In this document: in pieces, positions 1-8,383 of the stretch | Layout of the letters: the number at the start of each line of letters is the position of its first letter | Numbering within the stretch: the first letter of the stretch is position 1 | Source of the DNA: a bacterium BMS3Abin02 | Lineage (GTDB): Bacteria; Actinomycetota; Acidimicrobiia; Spongiisociales; UBA4744 | Direction: 5' to 3' | Assembly (NCBI GenBank): GCA_002897675.1 | Contig: BDSU01000022.1 | Span: 62,001-126,000, forward strand | Length of the DNA: 64,000 nt | Translations under genes and position numbers: made by a program | The notes under the pieces: generated by a model | The model's database searches: none | Told to the model about the DNA's origin: nothing | Seen by the model: the letters and a program-made list of their open reading frames with translations, nothing else

Positions 1-493
1 TGTCGATGATGCAGGCCGAGCGTGATCCGTCGTCGGCTGAGGCGATCTCGAGAGGTCCGGTGACGAGAAAGACACGATGGGTACCGTCGCTGGTCTGTCC
101 TATCGCCACAATCTCATCCGGGTCGGGGGTGAACGATCGAATGTAGGCGGCGTCAGCAGGGAGGAACTCTGTGATCGGGTCCAGGGGGACTTCAACGGCG
201 GATTCGGGAACCTCGAAGTTCGGTGGGATGGCACGAGATGCCTGGACTACGCGTGGATCAGCGTTGATCTGGGTTGCCGGTTGCGTGAAGACCGTCGTCT
301 GGTCGGTCTGTCGTGTCTCACCGATGATGCGACCTACACCAATGAGGGCTACGACAGCGGTCACCGTTGCCAAAGCTCGGACCAGTCGCCGAGAGAACAT
401 CCGGACGTGTCGCTGTTCAATTCTGGGCCGCTCGAATGTGCCCGCCACCCGGTGGGCTTCGTCCGCGGCGCGTCTGAGTCGTTCATCCAACAT
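1..493 (-). CDS. Putative anti-sigma membrane protein, 3' end cut by window
   Basis: The reading frame starts at an ATG at 493-491 that overlaps the last 11 bases of the ECF sigma gene (stop at 485-483), and stays open to base 1, so the C-terminus is missing. About 164 residues are visible: a basic cytosolic head (1-37), one hydrophobic segment at about 38-54 (LATVTAVVALIGVG), then an extracytoplasmic part rich in Pro, Asp and Glu. I see no zinc anti-sigma motif (H-x3-C-x2-C) in the head. The role as regulator of the upstream sigma factor is inferred from the translational coupling and the one-membrane-pass layout, which recurs at the other two sigma loci in this window. Confidence 0.7.
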   Translation of the reverse strand, partial: MLDERLRRAADEAHRVAGTFERPRIEQRHVRMFSRRLVRALATVTAVVALIGVGRIIGETRQTDQTTVFTQPATQINADPRVVQASRAIPPNFEVPESAVEVPLDPITEFLPADAAYIRSFTPDPDEIVAIGQTSDGTHRVFLVTGPLEIASADDGSRSACIID

Positions 494-1025
494 GCCTGTC
501 AACCTCCTCGCTGGTCCAGATTCCGAGGACTCGCTCCAGGCGGTGTCGCCCTCGTGCCAGATGGGTCTTGACCGTCCCGGCTGAACACCCCATGATCACG
601 CCGATCTCCTTAAGGGAGAGATCATTCAGATAGCGAAAAGCTACCGCCTGCGCCTGTCGTTTGGGTAGCGCTCGCACCGCGTCCCACACCTCGGTCGCTT
701 CCCCGTCCATATCCTGGGGTCCCGGTGGCGGCGGGCGAAACAGTCTGGCCAACAGCTTCAACTCGGTGATGCCACGTCGTCGCAGGGAGACGGCCCGATT
801 CGCAACCACACGGCGCACCCACGCTTCAGGCTTGTCATAGAAGCCGATCCGATCCCAGTTCCTGAAGGCAGCAACGAACGCTTCCTGTGCCAGATCCTCA
901 GCGGTGCCGCTGCGCCCGGTCAGCACGTACGCCAAGGCAGCGACCTGTCGGTACTCGCGACGATAGAAATGCTCGAACGCCTCACGGAACGGTTGCGTTG
1001 AAGTACCACCGTTCACGGTTGTCAC
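483..1025 (-). CDS. ECF-type RNA polymerase sigma factor (SigE-like family)
   Basis: A 180-residue sigma-70 family protein of the short extracytoplasmic-function type, which directs RNA polymerase to a small regulon. Sigma region 2 lies at about residues 15-80 (EDLAQEAFVAAFRNWDRI, then the basic RRVVANRAVSLRRR), and region 4 at about 115-168 (ALPKRQAQAVAFRYLNDLS followed by the helix-turn-helix GCSAGTVKTHLARGRHRL). Region 3 is absent, as usual for the class. The start is GTG at 1025, with GAAAGGAC a few bases upstream. The gene overlaps the next minus-strand gene, a membrane protein that may hold it inactive. Which promoters it reads cannot be told from the sequence. Confidence 0.93.
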   Translation of the reverse strand: MTTVNGGTSTQPFREAFEHFYRREYRQVAALAYVLTGRSGTAEDLAQEAFVAAFRNWDRIGFYDKPEAWVRRVVANRAVSLRRRGITELKLLARLFRPPPPGPQDMDGEATEVWDAVRALPKRQAQAVAFRYLNDLSLKEIGVIMGCSAGTVKTHLARGRHRLERVLGIWTSEEVDRHVG

Positions 1026-1388
1026 ACCCGTCCTTTCTCAGTCCTTCACCAGTTACTCGCACGACCACCCAAACCGGTGGACACGATTCTCCCATGGACA
1101 GTGGCGATCTCAGCGCGAAGCGACGCTGAACGGATCTGTTCTGACGGCGGTGCTGTCAGCTGCGTCATCGTGTGGGCCACTCTCGAATCGACGCCGAGGC
1201 CCATTCCGTGTTCAGTCGGCGGTCGTGTCGAATGCGAAGCGTCAGCTATCCTCTCAACCGTGCCCACCAGCCCGAAGTGTCTGTCTTCCCTTCCGATCCG
1301 CAGACCGGTCACGGCATATCCATCGCCCGATCCACGAACCCCGGCTTCTGTGTCTCACACCACGGGTGTGCGAGTCCAACGGCCGGGT
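1026..1388 (-). other. Intergenic region upstream of the first ECF sigma gene
   Basis: These 363 bases separate two minus-strand genes and should carry the promoter of the sigma gene. No convincing -35/-10 pair stands out by eye. A 6-bp hairpin with loop acg lies at 1356-1370 (cacacc/ggtgtg), just past the stop of the lipoprotein gene, and could help end its transcript. It has no T tract. Reading frames here have no protein-like character. Confidence 0.4.
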
Positions 1389-2675
1389 TCAGCAGGCCGG
1401 CTTGCCGGTGCTGTTGGTCACGGTGACGGGTGGGGGCCTGTCGAAGGTGCCTTTGACAAGACCCATGGCGACGTCGCCGGCGGCTGTGACGTCGACCGGT
1501 TTCCCATCGACGGTGACTGTCCAGCCGGGATCTTCGACGATCACGATGGCGTAGCCTGCGTTGGAGTAGTCGACTCGGTAGCAGCCCTGCCAGGTCTCTC
1601 CCGGTCCGCCACCGACGAAACCTTCGCCACCGCCGGTGAAGAGTTCTGCCGCCCAGTAGTAGGTCGCGGCCGCCTGCTCGTCCTTGATCATCACGACGTA
1701 CCCGTCACCGAACGCGAACCGGGCGACCGGTTCGTTTCCTTCGGGAAGGTCGAAGTCTTCGGGGAGGAACGAGGAAGGGTCGACAGTGGTTGCGAGGCGT
1801 GACGATTCGTTGCTGTCGGTCGGGAAGTCGTCGGGCCAGCGGACCGGGTCGCTGATGATGCCGGCCCCGTCGATGGTGGCGCTGACGGTCACGTCGTACG
1901 GTGAAGGTCCGAGACTGAGGACGTCGCCGGTGAAGTCTGTGCCTGCATCCAAGCTGACCGTGCCCTCCCAACAGTTGCTCGTCTGCTCTGCTGTCAGGTC
2001 GTACTGCTTTGACGCTCCGTTGCCGGCGGTGACCGCCACGGATCCGGTCACACTGGCCGGTTGTGTCGCGATGTTGCCGACCAGGACGGAGAAGCTGGCG
2101 TCTGCTTCAAGGTCGCTGCCGGACGGATACCAGAACACCTGAGCGTACGGTGGTGGCGGCTCCCCGCTTGTGGTGGTGACCAGCTCGAACGCCCACGACG
2201 CGTCACCCTGATCGCCTCTACCGAACAGGTCGACCCGATACGTACCGGCCGGTCCCGGCGGTTTGATCGGCGCGCCTGCCGGATCGGCGTCGACGACCAG
2301 CGCGCCGTTGCAGTACTCACCGTCTGGCAGGAACTGTGCCTGGATGTTCCACGGCAACGGGAACACGATCGCGAGGTCGGCAGTGTCGGCAAGCGTGATG
2401 CTGGAGAGCGGATCAGGCGGTGCCCCGTCGGCGCACGCCACCTGTCGTTGCTCTCCACTTTCGGTTGACCAGCAGTAGCTGAACGCGGTGAGGGTGAGCT
2501 GGTCGTCGCCGGCGACAACCACAAGGTCCGGAGGATGATCACGCTCAACCGTCGCATCGCTCGACACCAACGACGTGGCCGATGTGTCAGCTCCGAGGTT
2601 GTTCGGGCCTCCGGGGCCTGCAGCGCAGGCGGCGCCTACCACGAACAAGAGTGCCAACCATGCCGAGCGTGCCAT
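1389..2675 (-). CDS. Secreted lipoprotein of unknown function
   Basis: A 428-residue protein with an N-terminal signal peptide (MARSAWLALLFVVGAACAAG), whose cysteine sits in an atypical lipobox (VGAAC), so lipid anchoring is likely but not certain. The start is taken at ATG 2675, because GAGG lies five bases upstream; GTG at 2681 is the alternative. After a Thr/Ser/Asp-rich linker the mature part shows beta-rich stretches with two Trp/Cys-containing blocks (SNCWEGTVSLDAG and GETWQGCYRVDYSNAGYAIV). I recognise no family. It lies among other surface lipoproteins and sigma factor genes, so a cell-envelope role is probable; nothing indicates an enzyme. Confidence 0.75.
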   Translation of the reverse strand: MARSAWLALLFVVGAACAAGPGGPNNLGADTSATSLVSSDATVERDHPPDLVVVAGDDQLTLTAFSYCWSTESGEQRQVACADGAPPDPLSSITLADTADLAIVFPLPWNIQAQFLPDGEYCNGALVVDADPAGAPIKPPGPAGTYRVDLFGRGDQGDASWAFELVTTTSGEPPPPYAQVFWYPSGSDLEADASFSVLVGNIATQPASVTGSVAVTAGNGASKQYDLTAEQTSNCWEGTVSLDAGTDFTGDVLSLGPSPYDVTVSATIDGAGIISDPVRWPDDFPTDSNESSRLATTVDPSSFLPEDFDLPEGNEPVARFAFGDGYVVMIKDEQAAATYYWAAELFTGGGEGFVGGGPGETWQGCYRVDYSNAGYAIVIVEDPGWTVTVDGKPVDVTAAGDVAMGLVKGTFDRPPPVTVTNSTGKPAC

Positions 2676-2842
2676 CACCACCTCACGCTACCCCCGATCG
2701 GCCCGAGACGCTGACGTCGGCGAATGCCGAGATCGACCCTTGGCGTGCCGACGGCACGGGGCTTCTTGTCCATGCCTCGGCGGCGGGCTCTCGGGAGTGT
2801 CGGGCTGTCGGCTTGAACCGTGTTGTGCCGTGGCTGGACATG

Positions 2843-3481
2843 TCACCACCACCAGGTGTCGTGGGCTTCGGGTTCCGGTGAGACTTTGCGTGTTCCTTTC
2901 GGACGTCGGAGGCGGCTTCCGAACAGGATCACACCGAGGATGCCGAGCAGCACCAATGCGGCGGCGGCGACGGTCGATCCTGGGTCCAGTGTGCCTGCCA
3001 CTGCTCTCTGCACCGAGATCGTGACCCGCGGGGGGATCCTCACCACGTCGGCCTCGTCGGGGCCCGCGACGATCGTGTAGATCCCCGCACGAGGAAACGA
3101 CAGGGTCGTTTCATAGGCGCCGATGTCCGTGTGTTCCATCGACGGTCGGTACGGCAGCGACACGCCGGACTGGTCGCGGATTTCCAGCAGCTCGTCAGGC
3201 TGGTCGACATCCACGGGTCGGTTGGCTTCGTCGAGGACTTTGACCTGCACATGGACACCCGAATCCGGCGTCGTGAAACGCTCTGTCGTGACGACGATCA
3301 CATGCGGTGTCTCGGTGGCAAAGGCCGGGCTCGCCCACAGTGCGACGAGTAGGACGATCCCGAGGCCGACCACGATGACGACCGGCGCTACCGCGAGATA
3401 CGATCCCGGTGAGTGGTCTCGACCATCCACGGTGCGTCGTGGCGCCATCGGTCCCATCCGCCGAGACGTGTGCCAGCACAT
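2843..3481 (-). CDS. Membrane-anchored extracytoplasmic domain protein (YtkA/FixH-like fold possible)
   Basis: A protein of up to 212 residues with a hydrophobic segment at about 29-49 (VAPVVIVVGLGIVLLVALWA), an extracytoplasmic domain of about 110 residues, and a second transmembrane helix near the C-terminus (AAAALVLLGILGVILFG) followed by a short basic tail ending in WWW. The central domain alternates beta-like stretches (VHVQVKVLDEANRPVDV, GAYETTLSFPRAGIYTIVAG), resembling the immunoglobulin-like YtkA/FixH or macroglobulin type; this is a resemblance, not an assignment. The start is uncertain: ATG codons at 3481, 3457 and 3448 are all possible. The gene is on the same strand as the lipoprotein gene 168 bases downstream. 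Confidence 0.7.
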   Translation of the reverse strand: MCWHTSRRMGPMAPRRTVDGRDHSPGSYLAVAPVVIVVGLGIVLLVALWASPAFATETPHVIVVTTERFTTPDSGVHVQVKVLDEANRPVDVDQPDELLEIRDQSGVSLPYRPSMEHTDIGAYETTLSFPRAGIYTIVAGPDEADVVRIPPRVTISVQRAVAGTLDPGSTVAAAALVLLGILGVILFGSRLRRPKGTRKVSPEPEAHDTWWW

Positions 3482-3861
3482 CAGATGTCACTGAACCCGT
3501 TCGACTGTCTCATCTTGGAACTCTTGTCGGCTCCTGACACCGTCTCGTACTCCTGATTCTTGGCTTTGCAGCCGGCTCTCTCCGTCCGCCGGCAGGGTGC
3601 AGACCGCTCTTCGCTATTCGGAAGCCATGACCCATCACGTATTCGCCGATGAGCACATTTGGGTTCCGAGATGCCGGCTTCGACTTCACCGGTAGATGAC
3701 CTGTTTTGGTGTCGCATCGGTCCCTTCACGTGGGGGTGTGGCGGTGTGTTGGCCACCGGCGGGGGAGTGCGGGTGTGTCGCGTCTGGGCCGGGAGGAGGC
3801 GGTCTCGTATGCAGGTGTCCCGCCTGGGTGACGATCGCCTTGTCGGGACGGGTGTGCCAGC
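3482..3861. other. Divergent intergenic region
   Basis: About 380 bases lie between a minus-strand membrane protein gene and the plus-strand ECF sigma gene, and must hold both promoters. Frames that are open across it have arginine/proline-rich translations typical of non-coding high-GC DNA. I see no strong hexamer pair, repeat or RNA gene. Confidence 0.4.
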
Positions 3862-4452
3862 ATGAGTCTGGTGGGCACGGACGTTACCGATGCGGAGCTG
3901 ATCGAGGCATCGTGGAGTGACGCGTCGCGTTTCGGTGACGTGTTTCGGCGTCACTACCGGGCCGTGTATGCGTACACGGTGCGGGCGGTCGGTCCGTCGG
4001 ACGGTCCGGATCTGGCCGCGGAGGTGTTCGTGAACGCGTTCGAAGCGCGGCGACGTTATGACGTTGCGTACGTGAGTGCCCGACCGTGGCTGTTGGGCAT
4101 CGCCGCGCATCTGGTCGGCACCTACTACCGCAGCAAGGCTCGAGGTCGTCGGGCGACCCTACGTCTCGGCGACCCTGCGATCGTCCCGGATTTCGCTTCC
4201 GATGCTGCCGGACGGGTCGACGCCGCGGCCGCCCGGGATGCGATCGGCAGGGCGTTGGGAGGGTTGCGACCTGCCGAGCGTGAGGTGGTGTCGCTGTTCG
4301 TGTTCGCGGGTCTGTCGTATCGGGAGATCGCGCAGTCGTTGGGTATCGCCGAGGGGACGGTGCGGTCACGGTTGAGCAGGGCCAGGGAGAAATCTCGGAA
4401 CCTGATGGCCGGTTTCGACCAATACACGGATGAAAGGACCAGAGGCGACTGA
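3862..4452 (+). CDS. ECF-type RNA polymerase sigma factor
   Basis: A 196-residue sigma-70 family protein of the short type. Region 2 is at about 20-85 (FRRHYRAVYAYTVRAVG, DLAAEVFVNAFEARRRY, then SARPWLLGIAAHLVGTYYR), and region 4 at about 125-180 (LRPAEREVVSLFVFAGLSYR followed by the helix-turn-helix LGIAEGTVRSRLSRAREK). It lacks region 3. Its stop overlaps the ATG of the next gene (TGATG), so sigma factor and the membrane protein behind it are translated together. This is the usual arrangement for a sigma factor and its regulator. The ribosome binding site is weak. Confidence 0.93.
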   Translation: MSLVGTDVTDAELIEASWSDASRFGDVFRRHYRAVYAYTVRAVGPSDGPDLAAEVFVNAFEARRRYDVAYVSARPWLLGIAAHLVGTYYRSKARGRRATLRLGDPAIVPDFASDAAGRVDAAAARDAIGRALGGLRPAEREVVSLFVFAGLSYREIAQSLGIAEGTVRSRLSRAREKSRNLMAGFDQYTDERTRGD

Positions 4453-5429
4453 TGCGTGACGACCCGATTGAGGTGCTGCGCCGTTTGGGCGGTGATCCGA
4501 TCCCGACGGTCGAGGAGGAACGGCGGGCTCGAGCCAGGCTCGTGAAAGCCATTGCTGCTGAGCGGCCCGCGCAGCGAGGGTTTCGTCGAGTCCGTTGGTT
4601 GGTTCCGGCGTTGGCGGCCGCGGCATTGGCAGTTGTTGTGGCCGGCGTGTTCGTGGCCCGTCCGAGTCCGGTGCAGGCGGCCTTCGATCAGATCGCGTTC
4701 GCGGCCCGTCTGGCAACACCTCAAGAGATCCCCGAAGGGTCGTTTCTGTATACGCGCTCTGTGAACGTCCAACTCGCCATCACACAAGGCGACGTGTTGG
4801 GTCTCGCCCAGGGATATGCCGCTTTTCTCGTGCCGACAACGCGAGAGTTCTGGCGCAACGACGCCGGCTTCGTGCAGATGAGCACCACAACCCGTCGGCC
4901 TGTCTTCTTTAGCCCCGAGGTTGAGGCCGCCTACTACACACACGGCCTCGACAAGAGGGATCATGTTGGCGAGACTTTGACCCAGCAGTTCGTCGGTGTT
5001 ACCGACCCGTACGGTGACGTAGAGTGGCCGACCGATCCCCGGCGACTCCGCGATTCACTCGAAGCCTATGTGAGGCAAGGCGGCAGCACCCTACCGTTGG
5101 ACATCCAGGTCTTTGACCTTGCCACCGATCTGCTCCGAGAAGCCGACCCCGGCCCGGACCTTCGGGCAGCACTCATGCAAGTCTTCGCCCAGCTCCCCGT
5201 CACGCTCGTCGATCAGGCACCCGACGGGTCGGTCACCCTCGCCGTCACCTACAACCGACCGCCATCGGTGCGAGATACGATCACTTTGGACGCCCGTGGA
5301 CACCTCATCGCGGAAACCAGCACGCTGCTCGAAGACGATCTCGACCTTGGTATCCCCGCCGGAACCCGCACCTCGGACGCCACCTACACCGTCCCCGCGA
5401 TCGTCGACAATCTCGAAACGAACCCGTGA
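4452..5429 (+). CDS. CU044_5270-type membrane protein, likely partner of the upstream sigma factor
   Basis: A 325-residue protein with a cytosolic head (1-47), one transmembrane helix at about 50-69 (ALAAAALAVVVAGVFVA) and a large extracytoplasmic part. The layout, and motifs such as YTRSVN, EFWRNDAGFVQ and the C-terminal VTYNRPPSVRDTITLDARG, match the actinobacterial CU044_5270 family, which is commonly encoded directly after ECF sigma genes. Its biochemical role is unproven; anti-sigma or signal-sensing function is inferred from the four-base-overlap coupling to the sigma gene. The head lacks a zinc-binding H-x3-C-x2-C motif. Confidence 0.8.
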   Translation: MRDDPIEVLRRLGGDPIPTVEEERRARARLVKAIAAERPAQRGFRRVRWLVPALAAAALAVVVAGVFVARPSPVQAAFDQIAFAARLATPQEIPEGSFLYTRSVNVQLAITQGDVLGLAQGYAAFLVPTTREFWRNDAGFVQMSTTTRRPVFFSPEVEAAYYTHGLDKRDHVGETLTQQFVGVTDPYGDVEWPTDPRRLRDSLEAYVRQGGSTLPLDIQVFDLATDLLREADPGPDLRAALMQVFAQLPVTLVDQAPDGSVTLAVTYNRPPSVRDTITLDARGHLIAETSTLLEDDLDLGIPAGTRTSDATYTVPAIVDNLETNP

Positions 5430-5638
5430 CGACACACCAGGGCCCACGGCGGGAACCCGAAAGCACCCTGCGGTGAATACATCAAGTAGGTCCAGACACC
5501 AACAAGCGCAATGACATCCGAGGGTGATGTTTGAGTGACGAAGCCAGGTGAACGACGGTCCGCCAACCTATCCAAGGTACAAGACGGGATCTTCTGTAGC
5601 CGCCGGCCCGTCGAAGAAGGAGAGGTGATGATCGCGCC

Positions 5639-6034
5639 ATGAGTACGTGTCAGAGTCATGAGCCGGCACGCTCTTCACCCGCTACCTGGTGGACCGTCGT
5701 CGTGGCGGGTGTCGTGTTGGGGATGCTCGCGGCTTCTTGTGGATCGCAGCCCACGTCCCCTGCGGTCAGTATCGATGCCGAGAGGGCGCAGCAGCTGATG
5801 CTGACGGGCGTGAACATGACCGGTATTACCGCACCGACCGAAGTGTGGGTGCAGGTCGCCCAGCGTGGATGCATCAACGGCGCCTGGGACTGGACGGTCG
5901 CCAAGGAAGTGGGTGATGCCGCAACCGATATCGTAGGCAAGCCGCTGCCCGCCGGCCTCGTGTGGGTCCTGACGGTGATGGCATGCCATGATCTCGTACC
6001 CGCCACTGCGATCGAGCAAGGCCCTCCCTCGTGA
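5639..6034 (+). CDS. Small lipoprotein of unknown function
   Basis: A 131-residue protein with a long signal peptide, hydrophobic at about 18-33, and a lipobox LAASC with the cysteine at residue 34. The mature part is about 98 residues with two further cysteines (GCINGAWDW and ACHDLV), which could form a disulfide outside the membrane. A good AAGGAGAGG site at 5617-5625 lies 13 bases before the ATG, rather far. A GTG at 5625 within the same stretch would give only a five-codon leader ending over this ATG, so the start is not fully settled. No family recognised. Confidence 0.6.
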   Translation: MSTCQSHEPARSSPATWWTVVVAGVVLGMLAASCGSQPTSPAVSIDAERAQQLMLTGVNMTGITAPTEVWVQVAQRGCINGAWDWTVAKEVGDAATDIVGKPLPAGLVWVLTVMACHDLVPATAIEQGPPS

Positions 6035-6065
6035 CCGGCCGGCTGCAACCCGTGGCGGGCATCCA

Positions 6066-6175
6066 CCACATCGGGGCTGGATCACGGTCGCGCTCAGCGC
6101 CGGCGCCAGGGCACGCGACGATGAGCTCGAAGGTGTGTTTCCCGATGTGGGGAGCGGTCGTGATTCCGGTCGATT
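6066..6175 (+). pseudogene. Decayed fragment of the 11.9-13.3 kb lipoprotein gene
   Basis: About 110 bases match 12230-12338 at roughly four of five positions by eye. In frame they read HRGWITVALSAGARARD against HLGWITVAFSAGVEARQ in the intact gene, and ELEGVFPDVG against ELQRAFPDVG. One extra base near 6150 then shifts the frame, after which the relic continues as AVVVIPVDW against AVVVPVGW. No start, signal peptide or remainder of the gene is present, so this is a remnant of a duplicated copy, lying between two lipoprotein genes. Confidence 0.8.
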
Positions 6176-6190
6176 GGGGGTGAGGAGCCG

Positions 6191-7618
6191 GTGATGGACG
6201 ATGTCGACAGAAGCCTGGGTGATCCGTTGGAGGAACACAAGCTGAGGGGGTCGCCACCGATCGGGGGTGTGGTGTGGGTGATCGGATGGCTGGTGTTCGC
6301 TGTGATGGTGTTGTCGGCGTGCGTTACGGCGGAGACTTCGACGACGACCTCGAGTGATGGTACGACAACGACTCTCGGGACCACTTCAACAACGTTGGCT
6401 CCAGCGATCACCACGACAGCGGTCCTACCGACCACGACGTCGACGGTGGTGCTCGACACGAAGGAAGCCACCCGCCGCCTCGAGGGCCTTCTCGAACGAG
6501 CAGAGGGGATCGTGGCGGGTTCCGGGGATGTGGCGGCACTCGACCAGATCGCCAAGCAAGCTGGCACCATCGGTGCTCTGGTGTCCGACGAAGCGGCCGA
6601 TCCTCGGTATGGACCGACGATGAATGCGGTGTTGGCTCTGATACGGGCAGGTCGTGACGGTCTGCAGATCGGATCGCTGCTCGGTCCCGATACTGTCGTG
6701 CAGCTGCCCGGAGAGGGTGTAGCGGTCGACATCCACGGGCTCATCGTGCTCATCGATCTCGACGGGACCGTGATGGGCCATCTCGATCGCTACCGGATCG
6801 ACTACCGTTTCACCGCCCCAGGGCCGATCGTGCTCCGAGACGCCAACGACGGCCTGTGGATTCTCGATGGCGACGGTCTCCACGAGGGGGCCGGGGTGCC
6901 CCTCACCGATGGCACGATGCTCGTCGTTGGTGACGACGGCTGGGAGATCCGTCGGGACGACACCATTGTGTTCGACGCCACCAGCGAGACGACCTTCTAT
7001 GTCTCTGCCCATCGGGACGTGATCACCGCAACGGAGTGGAGTATCGAGGGTCGGGGAAACGCCGTCGCAGGCGCTCCTGTTGCCATTGATCTGGCCGACG
7101 GTTCCGAGACGACGCTTGGCGATGGGTGTGTCGTCGTCGACCGGGTCGGCAGCCGGTTCTACCTCGCCTGTACGTCCTACGGTGCATCCTCCAGTGACCA
7201 GCCGGGTGGCGACATTTCGGAGATCCGGACGCTCGATGGCGATGTGCTCGTGCCGAGCGCGGCGCGTGAGTACGAGGTTCCCGTGGGGCATTGGCGGTGG
7301 GGTGAGGTCTCTCCGGACGGGTCGGAACTGCTACTGCAGTGGAGTGCTGAGTGTGAGACGCCGGTGGCGTTCTTCGCTCCGACATCGGGTGGCAATCCTG
7401 TCGGCTACGACGGTGCCGACGATTGGACGGACACACCCGAGTCCTTCGGTCTTGGATGGACCTCGGACGGTCACGCGCTGATCCTCGCCTGGGGGAAGGA
7501 GATATGCGGCGCTGCGGCCGACCGTCCCGGCGTGCACCTCATGGACGGCCCTGGCGACGGTCGACTTCTCTACCAAGTCGACGGCTCGGACGCTCGCCTC
7601 TGGAGGGGTCGGGATTGA
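6191..7618 (+). CDS. Lipoprotein with Thr-rich linker and propeller-like domain
   Basis: A 475-residue protein with an N-terminal export signal, a textbook lipobox LSAC (cysteine 44), and a linker of about 45 residues dominated by Thr and Ser. An alpha-helical stretch follows (about 90-155), then a beta-rich C-terminal region with repeated blocks such as VDIHGLIVLIDLDGTVMGH, DGLWILDGDGLHEG and GEVSPDGSELLLQW, which look like blades of a WD40/TolB-type propeller. The start may be GTG 6191 or ATG 6194. Such lipoproteins sit on the outer face of the membrane; ligand and partner are unknown. It shares the Thr linker design with the Kelch lipoprotein at 8384. Confidence 0.75.
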   Translation: MMDDVDRSLGDPLEEHKLRGSPPIGGVVWVIGWLVFAVMVLSACVTAETSTTTSSDGTTTTLGTTSTTLAPAITTTAVLPTTTSTVVLDTKEATRRLEGLLERAEGIVAGSGDVAALDQIAKQAGTIGALVSDEAADPRYGPTMNAVLALIRAGRDGLQIGSLLGPDTVVQLPGEGVAVDIHGLIVLIDLDGTVMGHLDRYRIDYRFTAPGPIVLRDANDGLWILDGDGLHEGAGVPLTDGTMLVVGDDGWEIRRDDTIVFDATSETTFYVSAHRDVITATEWSIEGRGNAVAGAPVAIDLADGSETTLGDGCVVVDRVGSRFYLACTSYGASSSDQPGGDISEIRTLDGDVLVPSAAREYEVPVGHWRWGEVSPDGSELLLQWSAECETPVAFFAPTSGGNPVGYDGADDWTDTPESFGLGWTSDGHALILAWGKEICGAAADRPGVHLMDGPGDGRLLYQVDGSDARLWRGRD

Positions 7619-7771
7619 GTGGACCTGGTGTGTGCACAACTCTGACGTCCGGTGCCAGAGAGCGGGATCGGGAGCAGAAGTCCGGCTGCCAGGAGACTGC
7701 TGCACCGGTTCCATGTCAAGCCGGCACCCATGGCACCAGGTACTATCAGAATCGTAGGTGAGGAGTGAATC

Positions 7772-8191
7772 ATGGCCGATGACGACATGGGCCTGGATGA
7801 TCTGGTGGCGGAGCTCGCCGAGGTGCAGCAGCGTCTTCTCGAGTTGCCGTCCAACGCGTTTGCGGAACGGTTCGAACTTCAGAAGCGCCAGGACATCCTG
7901 CGGGAGCAGACCGCCAGGTTCGCTCGCGACTGGGATCTGGATCGATCCAGCGAAGATCTTCTGACCGAGTTGGCGTCGCTGCGGGAACGTTTGGGTCAGT
8001 TGGACCGTCAGAAGATCGACGTGGTAACCCAAGGTGGGGCCGGCACGGCTGCTCCCGCCAGTGACGGTTGGGGTGCGGTGCAGCTCAATCAAGCCATGGA
8101 CGCTGCCCAAGGGGCCGGTGATCTGCATGCGAGGATCGGACGTATCAAAGCGATCTTCACCGACCGTGGTAGCGATCCTGATGGGGAGTAG
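7772..8191 (+). CDS. Small acidic coiled-coil protein, hypothetical
   Basis: A 139-residue soluble protein without signal peptide. Residues 8-85 are strongly helical and heptad-like (LVAELAEVQQRLLELPS, ELASLRERLGQLDRQK), suggesting a coiled coil. The C-terminal third has a Gly/Ala linker and another helix. GTGAGGAGTGA precedes the ATG and gives a good ribosome binding site. It is the only clearly cytosolic non-sigma protein in the 1-16 kb block. No family recognised. Confidence 0.7.
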   Translation: MADDDMGLDDLVAELAEVQQRLLELPSNAFAERFELQKRQDILREQTARFARDWDLDRSSEDLLTELASLRERLGQLDRQKIDVVTQGGAGTAAPASDGWGAVQLNQAMDAAQGAGDLHARIGRIKAIFTDRGSDPDGE

Positions 8192-8383
8192 GGAGCGGAG
8201 ACGTGTGTCCGCGCATCGCGGTGGTGGCGATGGTTGAGGATCGCCGCCGCCGTCCAGGGAACCGACGTCGGGTGTCCGGCGAATACCTGGGTGAAGGGAG
8301 ATACAAACGTTGATGGCCGTCGGTAGGTGCGACAGGAATGTGGACCATGGTGTCGGGTTGGAGCAGACCCGATGGAGGAGGAC

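Noticed and set aside
3481-4110. 209-codon minus-strand frame upstream of the second sigma gene
   Set aside because: Overlaps the sigma gene antisense; composition Arg/Thr/Pro-rich; no ribosome binding site.
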